A stretch of 64,000 nt of DNA, taken from assembly GCA_041060555.1 (NCBI GenBank), contig JBEUDS010000004.1; one strand, written 5' to 3'. Of this stretch, positions 35,977-45,236 are shown in pieces. Made by a program: the position numbers and the translations under genes. The notes under the pieces are model-generated. The model did no database searches. It was not told the DNA's origin and was given only the letters and a program-made list of their open reading frames with translations. Source of the DNA: CAUJIW01 sp963205175. Lineage in GTDB: Bacteria; Pseudomonadota; Alphaproteobacteria; Sphingomonadales; Sphingomonadaceae. Each line of letters begins with the position of its first letter. Position 1 is the stretch's first letter.

Positions 35977-37965
35977 TCAGGCGCGGCGTTTGTGACGGCT
36001 GGTGCCTCGGGCATTGTCGTGCAGCTGCCGCAGCATCGCCGGCACGTCCGCCGCCGGCTGAGGGCGGGCGTAATAATAGCCCTGCGCCATGGTACAGCCG
36101 ATGTCGCGCAGCGTATTGGCGTCCTCGATCGTCTCCACGCCCTCGGCCAGGGTCGGCAGGCCGAGGCTGCGGCCCAGACCGACGATGGAGCGGACGATGG
36201 TGGCGCTCTGCGCCTGCTCCCTCATGGTCTTGATGAAGGAGCGGTCGATCTTGATCTTGTCGAACGGCAATTCCGCCAGGTGGCTGAGGCTGGAGTAGCC
36301 GGTGCCGAAATCATCCAGCGCCAGCTTGACGCCCTGGTTGCGCAGCGACTGGATGATGTATTTCGCGGTGCCGAGGTCGGAGACCAGCGCGTTCTCGGTG
36401 ATCTCGACTTCCAGGCGATGAGGCTGGAAGCCGGTTTCCGTCAGCAGCGCGAGGATTTTCTCGGCCAGCCAGGGGTCGTGCAGCTGGCGCTGGGAAACAT
36501 TGATGGCGATGGTGAGTGCCTGATCCCAGTTGTGGCTGTGCTCCAGCGCCGCGCGTGTCACGGCGAACGTCAACTCGCCGATCAGGCCACTCTCCTCCGC
36601 CACCGGTATGAAGGTGTCGGGTGGAATCAGGCCCCGCGTCGGGTGCAGCCAGCGGGCCAGCACCTCGAAACCCACCACCGTATCGGTGGCGAGGTCGACC
36701 AGCGGCTGGAAATAGGGGACGATCTGACCATCGACGATGGCTTGCCGCAGTTCGCTTTGCAGCAGGCCGCGTTCGCGGATCTCGGCGTCCATCTGGCCCT
36801 GGAAGCAGCGGACGTTGCCCCGGCTCTCGATCTTGGCCCGGACCAGGGCGACGTCGGCCTTGCGCAGCAGATCGTTGGCATCGGTCGAGTCCGTGGGCGT
36901 CATCGCGACACCGGCGGTGGCGCCGACCTCGATGATATGGCCATCGACCGTCATCGGCACTGAAATGGCGTTGATCAGGCGGCGGGCCGCGCGCATCGGC
37001 GCTTCGGGGTTGTCACCGCAGTAGACGGCGATGGCGAATTCGTCGGCGCCGAGGCGGGCGGCGATCTCGTCGTTGCGGACCGTGGCGGCAATACGCTGGC
37101 CGATGAATTTCAGCACGCCGTCGCCCACCGCATGGCCGTACTGATCGTTGATCGGTCGCAGCCGGTCGATGTCGAGCAGGATGAGGGCGGCCTGCTCCCC
37201 GGTGCGCTGGCACCGGGCGATCATCTGTTCGAGCTCCTCCGCCAGGCGCGTCCGGTTCAGCAGCCCGGTCAGTGCGTCCTGGTTCGCCAGGGTCTCGATC
37301 TGGGCGGTGGCCTGTTCATAATCGACAACGGTACGGCCAAGATCGGTGGTCAGCCGGCGCCACAGGAAGGCGAATAGCAGCAGGCCCGCGCCCACCGCGA
37401 TCGTCTGCAGCAGGTTGGCCTCGCGCTGCGCCGTTGCGGCCTGGGCGCGGGCGTGATCGTCAATGGCGGCGCGGAACTGGCGTGACGCCTGTTCCAGCTG
37501 TTTTTTCGCGGAGAGATAGGCATCGCCCTCCAGCATCGAGCGGGCTTCGTCGCGCGCGCCGCGGGCGCCCAGCGACAGCGCCTCCCGCTCCAGCCGGACC
37601 AGTGAACCGTTGGCCTCGGTGATGGCGGCATTGAACCGCCGGCCGATCGATGGTGGTGCCAGCGCGATCGCCTGATCGATGGTCTGGCGCATGATCGGCA
37701 GGTTGGCCTCGTAGCGCAACTGCCAGCGCCGTTCGCCGGTTTCCGCCGCCAGCTTGGCGGTGAGCGTCAGCCGTTCGTCGATCAGCAGTATCTTGCGCCC
37801 GAGATCGGCGGCATCGCGGGCGTGCACCATGGCCTCGCCATAGGAACGCTGGAACGCCACACGCTCGCCCAGCAGCGTCGCGATGACCGCGCACGCGCCC
37901 AGCAGCGACGCCAGCACGATACGCTTGGCGGTCTGGGCTGCCTGCAGGGCGCTGGGCTGGTTCAT
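35977..37965 (-). CDS. Membrane GGDEF-EAL protein (cyclic-di-GMP metabolism)
   Basis: The 662-residue protein has two membrane helices (about residues 16-35 and 187-207) bracketing a periplasmic helical sensor, then a GGDEF domain and an EAL domain. The active-site sequence is GADEF (residues 306-310) instead of GGDEF, while the EAL motif reads EVL (434-436) with LDDFGTGYSSL and DRSFI intact. Phosphodiesterase activity is therefore more likely than cyclase, but the degenerate GGDEF may still bind GTP as a regulator. A 7-1-7 palindrome lies just upstream. It is convergent with putR. Confidence 0.88.
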   Translation of the reverse strand: MNQPSALQAAQTAKRIVLASLLGACAVIATLLGERVAFQRSYGEAMVHARDAADLGRKILLIDERLTLTAKLAAETGERRWQLRYEANLPIMRQTIDQAIALAPPSIGRRFNAAITEANGSLVRLEREALSLGARGARDEARSMLEGDAYLSAKKQLEQASRQFRAAIDDHARAQAATAQREANLLQTIAVGAGLLLFAFLWRRLTTDLGRTVVDYEQATAQIETLANQDALTGLLNRTRLAEELEQMIARCQRTGEQAALILLDIDRLRPINDQYGHAVGDGVLKFIGQRIAATVRNDEIAARLGADEFAIAVYCGDNPEAPMRAARRLINAISVPMTVDGHIIEVGATAGVAMTPTDSTDANDLLRKADVALVRAKIESRGNVRCFQGQMDAEIRERGLLQSELRQAIVDGQIVPYFQPLVDLATDTVVGFEVLARWLHPTRGLIPPDTFIPVAEESGLIGELTFAVTRAALEHSHNWDQALTIAINVSQRQLHDPWLAEKILALLTETGFQPHRLEVEITENALVSDLGTAKYIIQSLRNQGVKLALDDFGTGYSSLSHLAELPFDKIKIDRSFIKTMREQAQSATIVRSIVGLGRSLGLPTLAEGVETIEDANTLRDIGCTMAQGYYYARPQPAADVPAMLRQLHDNARGTSRHKRRA

Positions 37966-37994
37966 AGAGGCATCGTCCGTTGTTCCCCTCGAAT

Positions 37995-38009
37995 CGCGGT
38001 GACCGCGAC
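37995..38009. promoter_or_regulatory. 15-bp palindrome upstream of the GGDEF-EAL gene
   Basis: TCGCGGT-g-ACCGCGA is a perfect 7-1-7 palindrome, 30 bases before the GGDEF-EAL start and 163 before the phosphorylase gene. Candidate operator for the minus-strand gene. Confidence 0.4.
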
Positions 38010-38171
38010 CTCCAGAAAGACTAGGGACGCTGTATTAACGAGACTTAAAGGACGCACGCCGTGCCGCACGCCGGGTCGGCAACGGGTTGGCAGCGGGCGT
38101 CGATGGCGCCATAGAAGCCGGCCAGCCGCCGGTTGGCGCGGCACAGGATCCAGCGGGGAGCAGCAATCATC

Positions 38172-39698
38172 GTGGGCAGCACCACCGAATCCACTCACGG
38201 TCCGTTACAGCATCGCGCACGCCGGCTGGGGATCGATACCCACGCCGAGCGCGTCGTGCTGATGCACAAGGACTGCCATGTCTGTCGCGCGGAGGGCTTC
38301 GACTCGCTGGCGCGCGTCGAAATCGCCAGCAATGGCAACCGTGCGCTGGCCACCCTGGTCCTGGCGACGGGAGACATGCTGGCCAAGCATGAGGTCGGCC
38401 TGACGGAAGCGGCCTGGAACGATCTGCGGGTGCGCGAGGGCGACTGGGTGGAAGTGCGACACGCGCCGCAGCTGACGTCGCTGGGCGACGTACGCGGCAA
38501 GATTTTCGGTCGTCCCCTCGACGAATCGTCATCGCTGCGTGTTGTCGCCGACATCGTCGCCGGGCGCTATTCGCCGGTTGATCTCGCCGCCTTCCTCACC
38601 GCCTGCGCGGCGCGGCCGCTCAACCGGGACGAAATGCGGGCGCTGACGGCGGCGATGGTCGATACCGGCGAACGTCTGCGCTGGTCGGCGCCGGTTGTCG
38701 CCGACAAGCACTGCATCGGCGGCCTGCCCGGCAACCGGACGACGCCGATCGTCGTCGCCATCGTCGCGGCGCTGGGCATCCTGATTCCCAAGACGTCGTC
38801 GCGCGCCATCACCTCGCCGGCGGGGACCGCCGATGTGATGGAGACGCTGACCACCGTCGATCTTGAACTCGATGTGATGCGGCGGGTGGTCGAGCGCGAG
38901 GGCGGCTGTCTGGTGTGGGGCGGCGCGGTGCACCTCAGTCCGGCCGACGACATCATGATCCGCATCGAGCGGTCGCTCGACCTCGATGGCGAGGGTCAAA
39001 TGGTCGCCTCGGTGCTGTCGAAGAAGATCGCCGCCGGTTCCACCCATGTGGTGATCGACGTGCCGGTGGGGCCGACCGCCAAGGTGCGGTCGTCGGAAGG
39101 CGCCCGGTCGCTGGCCGATGATCTGGTCGCCGTCGCCAGCCACTTCGACCTGCAGGTCATCCCGCTGTTCTCCGATGGCCGCTGGCCGGTGGGGCGGGGC
39201 ATCGGTCCGGCGCTGGAGGCCCGCGATGTGCTGGCGGTGCTGCGCAACCACCGTGAGGCGCCGCAGGACTTGCGCGCGCGCGCCATTGATGTGGCCGGTG
39301 CGGTCGTCGCCGCCGCGCGCGGCATCACCCCGACCGCCGGGCGGCTGCTCGCCGAGGACGCGCTGGCCAGCGGCGAGGCCTGGAGCAAGTTCCAGGCGAT
39401 ATGCGAAGCGCAAGGCGGTCTGCGCGAGCCCGCGGAAGCCAGCCAGCGAGCGCCGATCACCGCCGAGCGGGCGGGCACCCTGCGGGCGATCGACAACCGC
39501 CGCCTGTCAAGGCTGGCCAAGCTTGCCGGCGCTCCCGACGACCTGGTGGCGGGCCTGCGACTGGACGTGGTCGTGGGGGACAGCGTCGAACTGGGGCAGC
39601 CGCTGTGCTGGGTCCACGCCGACACGGTGGGCGAACTTCATTATGCCCTGGAGTATGCCGCCAGAAATCCCGACATCTTCGATCTGGATCCGGCATGA
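38172..39698 (+). CDS. AMP phosphorylase / thymidine phosphorylase family protein
   Basis: The protein, 508 residues from GTG 38172, belongs to the thymidine-phosphorylase superfamily in its long, archaeal-type AMP phosphorylase branch. Visible blocks are ADKHCIGGLPGNRTTPIVV, KTSSRAITSPAGTADVMETL, GGCLVWGGAVHLSPADD and MVASVLSKKIAAGSTHV; an N-terminal about 80-residue domain precedes the core as in AMP phosphorylases. It should split a nucleoside 5'-phosphate or deoxynucleoside with phosphate, giving ribose-1,5-bisphosphate or a deoxyribose-1-phosphate. The start is set by GGGGAG upstream; an earlier TTG is less likely. A PRPP-synthase-like gene overlaps its stop. Confidence 0.8.
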   Translation: MGSTTESTHGPLQHRARRLGIDTHAERVVLMHKDCHVCRAEGFDSLARVEIASNGNRALATLVLATGDMLAKHEVGLTEAAWNDLRVREGDWVEVRHAPQLTSLGDVRGKIFGRPLDESSSLRVVADIVAGRYSPVDLAAFLTACAARPLNRDEMRALTAAMVDTGERLRWSAPVVADKHCIGGLPGNRTTPIVVAIVAALGILIPKTSSRAITSPAGTADVMETLTTVDLELDVMRRVVEREGGCLVWGGAVHLSPADDIMIRIERSLDLDGEGQMVASVLSKKIAAGSTHVVIDVPVGPTAKVRSSEGARSLADDLVAVASHFDLQVIPLFSDGRWPVGRGIGPALEARDVLAVLRNHREAPQDLRARAIDVAGAVVAAARGITPTAGRLLAEDALASGEAWSKFQAICEAQGGLREPAEASQRAPITAERAGTLRAIDNRRLSRLAKLAGAPDDLVAGLRLDVVVGDSVELGQPLCWVHADTVGELHYALEYAARNPDIFDLDPA

Positions 39699-40588
39699 TG
39701 TCGCCGCTTCTCCTGCCGCTTGGCCACACGCCGGCACTGGCGGCCGGCCTTGCCGCCGCGCTGCCCGCCGAAATGGGCGCCATCGAGCAGCGTCGCTTCC
39801 CCGATGGCGAGCGCTATGTTCGTCTGTTGAACGCGGTCGACGGTCGCGACGTGGTGTTGCTGGCGGATCTGTGTCCGCCCGACGACCGCCTGCTGGCGGT
39901 GCTGTTCGCTGCCGACGCGGCCCGCGAACTCGGGGCCCGCTCGGTGGGCGTGGTGCTGCCCTATCTGCCCTACATGCGCCAGGACGTGCGCTTCAAGGCC
40001 GGCGAGGCCATCACCTCGGTCACCTTCGCGCGGCTGCTGTCGGCGCGGCTGGACTGGCTGGTGACCATCGACCCGCACCTGCATCGCCATCCGACGCTGG
40101 CCTCGATCTACAGCATTCCGACGGCGACACTGGCGGCGGCGCCACTGCTGGGGGCATGGATCGCCGCCGAAGTCGAGGCGCCGGTGCTGATCGGCCCGGA
40201 CAGCGAGAGCGCGCAGTGGGTCTCGGCGATCGCCGAGACGATCGGCGCGCCCTGGCAGGTGCTGAGCAAGGTCCGCCACGGCGACCGCGACGTCGAGGTG
40301 TCGGCGGTCGATCGTGATGCCATCGGCGACCGCACGCCGGTGATCGTCGATGACGTGATTTCCAGCGGCCACACGGTTGCCCGCGTGGTGGCGCAGCTGG
40401 TCGCCGCCCGCTGCCGCCCGCCGGTGGTGGCGGCGGTGCATGGCATCTTCGCCGGCAACGCCGAGGCCTTGCTGCGCCAGGCCGGCGCGGGACGCATCAT
40501 CACCACCAACAGCGTGCCGCATCCCGCCGGCGCCATCGACGTGGCCCCCTTGCTGGCCGGGGGCGTGAGGGGGTTGCTGACGCGCTGA
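39695..40588 (+). CDS. PRPP synthetase-like protein
   Basis: The 297-residue protein resembles ribose-phosphate pyrophosphokinase of the archaeal/class III type. It has FPDGERYVR, LPYLPYMRQDVRFKAGEAI, the metal site DPHLHRH and the PRPP loop VIVDDVISSGHTVARV. The start overlaps the phosphorylase stop (ATGATG), so the two are coupled. In place of the usual house-keeping Prs, which is longer, this may be a specialised enzyme that uses or makes PRPP from the phosphorylase product. It could also be a phosphoribosyltransferase-like protein; function remains open. Confidence 0.75.
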   Translation: MMSPLLLPLGHTPALAAGLAAALPAEMGAIEQRRFPDGERYVRLLNAVDGRDVVLLADLCPPDDRLLAVLFAADAARELGARSVGVVLPYLPYMRQDVRFKAGEAITSVTFARLLSARLDWLVTIDPHLHRHPTLASIYSIPTATLAAAPLLGAWIAAEVEAPVLIGPDSESAQWVSAIAETIGAPWQVLSKVRHGDRDVEVSAVDRDAIGDRTPVIVDDVISSGHTVARVVAQLVAARCRPPVVAAVHGIFAGNAEALLRQAGAGRIITTNSVPHPAGAIDVAPLLAGGVRGLLTR

Positions 40589-40603
40589 CGTCAGCGCGTC
40601 AGC
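40576..40603. terminator. 28-bp perfect palindrome at the end of two convergent genes
   Basis: GCTGACGCGCTGAC followed by its exact reverse complement GTCAGCGCGTCAGC covers both stop codons of the PRPP-synthase-like gene and pyrD. Both proteins end LTR, which helps produce the symmetry. The palindrome has no spacer and no U-run; it may act as a bidirectional terminator. Confidence 0.55.
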
Positions 40604-41646
40604 GGCGTGTCGATGCCCACCGCGTCGCGGACGGACGCGAAGCCGTCCCGGTGCAACAGGTCGAGCAACTCGGCCTTGATCCGCCGCACCAGTCCCGGAC
40701 CGCCGTAGACCAGCGCGGAATAGAGCTGCACCAGCGAGGCGCCGGCACGAATCTTGGCGTAGGCCTCGGCCCCCGACCCGATGCCGCCGACGCCGATCAG
40801 CGGCACCGCCGGCCCGAGGGCCAGCCGGAAGCGGCGCAACATCGCGGTGGCGGGCACGAACAGCGGCGCGCCGGACAGGCCGCCCGTCTCGCCCGCCAGC
40901 GGGCTGCGCAGTGTCGCCGGCCGGTCGATGGTGGTGTTGGAGACGATCAGACCGTCGATGCGGCTGGCCAGCACCACGGCCGCGATGTCCTCCACGTCCT
41001 GCTCCGTCAGGTCCGGCGCCACTTTCAGCAGCAGCGGCGTGCGGTCGGCGCCGCGCGCCTCCACACAGCGGCCGACTAGTTCGGCCAGCGCATCGCGGGA
41101 CTGCAAGGCGCGCAGGCCCGGCGTGTTGGGAGAGGAGACGTTGATGGTGATGTAGCCGGCCAGCCCCAGCATGCCGCGAATACCCGCCGCATAGTCGGCG
41201 ATGCGGTCGTCGCTGTCCTTGTTGGCGCCGACATTGCCGCCGACGATCCCCGGTCGGTCGCGCCGGCGGGTCAACCGCACCCGTGCGGCCTCCAGCCCCT
41301 CGTTGTTGAAGCCCATGCGGTTGATCACCGCGCGATCCTCGACCAGCCGGAACAGGCGCGGGCGCGGGTTGCCGGCCTGCGGGCGCGGCGTCACGGTGCC
41401 GATCTCGGCGAAGCCGAAGCCCAGCCGCAGGATGGCGTCGGGCACCTCGGCGTTCTTGTCGAAACCGGGCGCCAGGCCGACTGGATTGGGGAAGCGCAAC
41501 CCCCACAGCTCGACGGCCAGGGCAGGGTCGTCGGCGGGCGCCGGTGGCAGCAACCCGGACTTCAGGGCCCGGATGGTCAGTCCGTGGGCGGTCTCGGCGT
41601 CGAGGGTGAACAGCAGCGGGCGAATCAGGGCGTAGAAATCAGCCAT
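40591..41646 (-). CDS. pyrD: Dihydroorotate dehydrogenase, class 2
   Basis: The quinone-linked enzyme oxidises dihydroorotate to orotate in pyrimidine synthesis, peripherally bound to the inner membrane through its N-terminal helices. The 351-residue protein has GLAPGFDKNAEVPDAILRLG, EIGTVTPRPQAGNPRPR, RMGFNNEG, NVSSPNTPGL, the catalytic serine in VSSPN and FMN phosphate site GVGGI and LYSALVY. It overlaps the upstream DUF952 gene by eight bases. The 3' end meets the PRPP-like gene in a shared palindrome. Confidence 0.95.
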   Translation of the reverse strand: MADFYALIRPLLFTLDAETAHGLTIRALKSGLLPPAPADDPALAVELWGLRFPNPVGLAPGFDKNAEVPDAILRLGFGFAEIGTVTPRPQAGNPRPRLFRLVEDRAVINRMGFNNEGLEAARVRLTRRRDRPGIVGGNVGANKDSDDRIADYAAGIRGMLGLAGYITINVSSPNTPGLRALQSRDALAELVGRCVEARGADRTPLLLKVAPDLTEQDVEDIAAVVLASRIDGLIVSNTTIDRPATLRSPLAGETGGLSGAPLFVPATAMLRRFRLALGPAVPLIGVGGIGSGAEAYAKIRAGASLVQLYSALVYGGPGLVRRIKAELLDLLHRDGFASVRDAVGIDTPLTR

Positions 41647-41989
41647 GGGTGAGGTCCTCGGGCAGGGCGTGGCCGGCGTCCGTACGGGTCAGGCGCCAGT
41701 GGCGGCGCACGGCGGCGGCCGGCAGCCGATCGTAGAGGTGAGGGAACAGCGCGCCCCCGCGCGAGGGCTCCCAGCGCAGGGCGCTCCCCAGGGAGTCGGC
41801 TTCCACCTCCGCCAGTATGATCAGGTCGTCGCGGGCGAAGTGGCGGCGGGCGGTCTCGGCGAGCTGTTCGGCGGTCGAGAAATGAATGAACCCGTCCCGA
41901 CGATCGTCCGGCGAGCCGGAAAAAGCCATATCATTCTGGAATTGCTGCCATTCTTCCGGTCGGAAGAGCTTGTAGACCAGCTTCAACAC
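41639..41989 (-). CDS. DUF952 protein
   Basis: The 116-residue protein is a DUF952 family member, seen in YKLFRPEEW, DGFIHFSTAEQLAETA and LFPHLYDRLP. These small cytoplasmic proteins resemble ADP-ribosyltransferase-like folds but their function is not known. The start is GTG at 41989, with AGGAG five to six bases upstream. It precedes pyrD and overlaps it by eight bases, an arrangement that is common in alphaproteobacteria. Confidence 0.82.
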   Translation of the reverse strand: MLKLVYKLFRPEEWQQFQNDMAFSGSPDDRRDGFIHFSTAEQLAETARRHFARDDLIILAEVEADSLGSALRWEPSRGGALFPHLYDRLPAAAVRRHWRLTRTDAGHALPEDLTHG

Positions 41990-42305
41990 GCCTGCTCCTG
42001 TTCAGGGGTCACGACAGTTTCGTGTCGTGACGTCGGATTCTTCCAATACCCGCCGGTCTGTCCGGGGCACAAGCGGCCTGCGACCCAGGGAGCGTTCATC
42101 CCGTGCCGACTCCGCACGCGGGACGGGCAACGCTCCTTTCACTTCGCTCTCCGGCCGCGCTCCTGGCGTGATGCCGGAGAGCGTCCTTTTTGTTGCGCCG
42201 CGGCAATCACGCTGGCGTTAATACCTTGGCTCGCTTATAAACAACCCCTGAGGTGGCGCCTGCCCGCGCGCCATGAGGGGGGGCACTTCGGGTGCCGGTG
42301 GGTTG
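41990..42305 (+). other. 316-base gap with RNA-like structure; possible small RNA or leader
   Basis: No credible gene lies here. On the + strand the sequence folds into several helices: TCACGACA/TGTCGTGA (42009-42030), a nested hairpin with GGAGCGTT (42089-42096) paired with AACGCTCC (42129-42136) around an inner stem TCCCGTGC/GCACG-c-GGG (42099-42122), then a strong hairpin with a T-run (listed separately). TATAAA at 42236-42241 suggests a promoter for the AraC gene. The region may encode a small RNA of about 100-190 bases ending at 42192, or a leader of the AraC gene. I do not recognise the RNA family. Confidence 0.45.
42145..42192 (+). terminator. Rho-independent terminator in the intergenic gap
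   Basis: CGCTCTCCGG (42145-42154) pairs perfectly with CCGGAGAGCG (42174-42183), followed directly by TCCTTTTTG. It has a 19-base loop. No protein-coding gene on this strand precedes it, so it should end a small non-coding transcript or attenuate one. Confidence 0.75.
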
Positions 42306-43157
42306 ATGGTGTCATCGCCATTGCGATACGTGCTGCCGGCGCTGCCGCTGCGTCGCTATATTTCGTGCTATTACATCTTCGATCTGCCACTGGAGCAGAT
42401 GGACGACGTGCTGTTGCCGGAACTGGCCAACATCCGCTTCTGTCTGCGGGGTGGCTGGACGGCGATGCTGCCGGGCAGCCCGCCCAGCCCGTGTCCGCGC
42501 GCCATGCTGGTGGGCATGCGCACCAAGCCGCTGGCGATTCGCGCCCATGGCCCCATTCGCCTGATGGGTGTCGGGTTGCTGCCGGCGGGCTGGCATGCCC
42601 TGTTCGGCGTCGATGCGTCCGAGCTGGCCGATGGCATCCATGACCTGCGCGACATCATTGGTGCCGATGCTGATCGCGCGCTGTGGCGGATGATGGAGGC
42701 GCGCGACGACGGGGCGCTGGCCGCTGCCGCCGATGATCTGTTTCTGGCCATGGCGCGGCAGAGCCGGCGCGAATCGCCGTGGTTCATTGATGCCGTGGAC
42801 AACTGGCTGGTCGGTGCTGGCAATTCCTCGGTGGACGGGCTGGCGGCGCGGCTCGATCTGTCCACCCGCCAGGTCGAGCGGCTGATCAACGGCGTCTATG
42901 GCTGCAGCCCCAAGCGGCTGGTGCGCAAGTACCGTTTCCTGCGCGCGGTGTCGGTCATGGTCAACGACGCCGACAGCCGCTGGCTTGACGCAGCCGGCGA
43001 CGATTTCTACGACCAGTCGCATTTCATCAGGGATTTCAAGGCGTTTTCAGGAATGACGCCGGGTCAGTTCATGGCCCAGAACGCCGCCATCGCCCGGGTG
43101 ACCATGACGCTCAAGCGCTCTCTGCCGGGATTGTCGCCGCTCGCTCTCATCAGTTGA
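42306..43157 (+). CDS. AraC-family transcriptional regulator
   Basis: The 283-residue protein has an N-terminal sensor region (PLRRYISCYYIFDLP onward, the DUF6597-like layout) and a C-terminal AraC double helix-turn-helix: LAARLDLSTRQVERLINGVYG and FYDQSHFIRDFKAFSGMTPGQF. It probably recognises a small ligand and activates neighbouring or distant genes; none is identifiable. The start at ATG 42306 is favoured over 42273. It is followed by the Rrf2-suf operon on the same strand but with its own promoter region. Confidence 0.85.
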   Translation: MVSSPLRYVLPALPLRRYISCYYIFDLPLEQMDDVLLPELANIRFCLRGGWTAMLPGSPPSPCPRAMLVGMRTKPLAIRAHGPIRLMGVGLLPAGWHALFGVDASELADGIHDLRDIIGADADRALWRMMEARDDGALAAAADDLFLAMARQSRRESPWFIDAVDNWLVGAGNSSVDGLAARLDLSTRQVERLINGVYGCSPKRLVRKYRFLRAVSVMVNDADSRWLDAAGDDFYDQSHFIRDFKAFSGMTPGQFMAQNAAIARVTMTLKRSLPGLSPLALIS

Positions 43158-43199
43158 CGGGCGATACCGGAAAATCGCAGAAAGTCGGCTGCAACCGGC

Positions 43200-43229
43200 T
43201 TGACTTCCGCCCTGTGTTTCACACATAAA
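43200..43229 (+). promoter_or_regulatory. Candidate sigma70 promoter of the suf operon
   Basis: TTGACT (43200-43205) and CATAAA (43224-43229) are separated by 18 bases and precede the Rrf2 start by 45. Both match the -35/-10 consensus reasonably (5 of 6, 4 of 6). Confidence 0.5.
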
Positions 43230-43251
43230 CAAGACGATTTTCGTCTTATTT
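43227..43251. promoter_or_regulatory. Inverted repeat overlapping the suf promoter, candidate Rrf2 operator
   Basis: AAACAAGACGA (43227-43237) mirrors TCGTCTTATTT (43241-43251) with one mismatch per arm and a TTT spacer; the inner AAGACGA/TCGTCTT arms are perfect. It overlaps the -10 element and transcription start, as expected of an autorepressor. Confidence 0.55.
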
Positions 43252-43274
43252 TAGTCCTGCGAGGAGACGCGCAC

Positions 43275-43730
43275 ATGGTGCGGTTGTCCAATCTAGCCGA
43301 TTACGCCGTGGTTGTCATGTGTCAGGCGGCGATGAGCGCCGATACCCGGCTGTCGGCCGCGGCGGTGTCGGCCGCGACGGCGATTCCGACGCCGACGGTG
43401 GCCAAGCTGATGGGCAAGATGTCGCGTGCCGGCCTGCTGGTGTCGTTTCGCGGCGTTGGCGGCGGTTTCGCGCTGGCGCGGCCGGCGTCGGAAATTTCGG
43501 TGGCTGAAGTGGTCGAAGCAGTTGACGGGCCGATCGCGCTCACTCATTGCACCGAGCCAGCCAACAGCGCCTGCTGTTCGCGCGATGCCATCTGTTCGCT
43601 CAAGCCGCAGTGGAATGTCATCAACCGGACGGTGCGCGAGGCGCTGGCGGGCGTGAGCCTGGCCGATCTGGCGCGGGCATCGCTGCCCGTGGCCGCGGCC
43701 ATGGGCTTGGACGAGACGGTAAGGCAATAG
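43275..43730 (+). CDS. Rrf2-family regulator of the suf operon (IscR-like)
   Basis: The 151-residue winged-helix protein opens MVRLSNLADYAVVVM, the Rrf2 start, and has LSAAAVSAATAIPTPTVAKL as recognition helix. C92, C100, C101 and C107 form a cysteine cluster like that of IscR (C92, C98, C104), so Fe-S binding is expected; the regulator likely represses suf when clusters are sufficient. It leads the operon, five bases before sufB. GAGGAG lies eight bases before ATG 43275. Longer in-frame starts exist upstream but lack a ribosome-binding site. Confidence 0.9.
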   Translation: MVRLSNLADYAVVVMCQAAMSADTRLSAAAVSAATAIPTPTVAKLMGKMSRAGLLVSFRGVGGGFALARPASEISVAEVVEAVDGPIALTHCTEPANSACCSRDAICSLKPQWNVINRTVREALAGVSLADLARASLPVAAAMGLDETVRQ

Positions 43731-43735
43731 GCACG

Positions 43736-45199
<1,464 letters not shown>

Positions 45200-45236
45200 G
45201 TCCTCCTGCGGCGGCCCCCGACAGAAGAAAGAACGA

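Noticed and set aside
42089..42136. Hairpin with 8-bp stem considered as a tRNA
   Set aside because: No cloverleaf arms, no anticodon stem and no T-loop GTTCRA signature.
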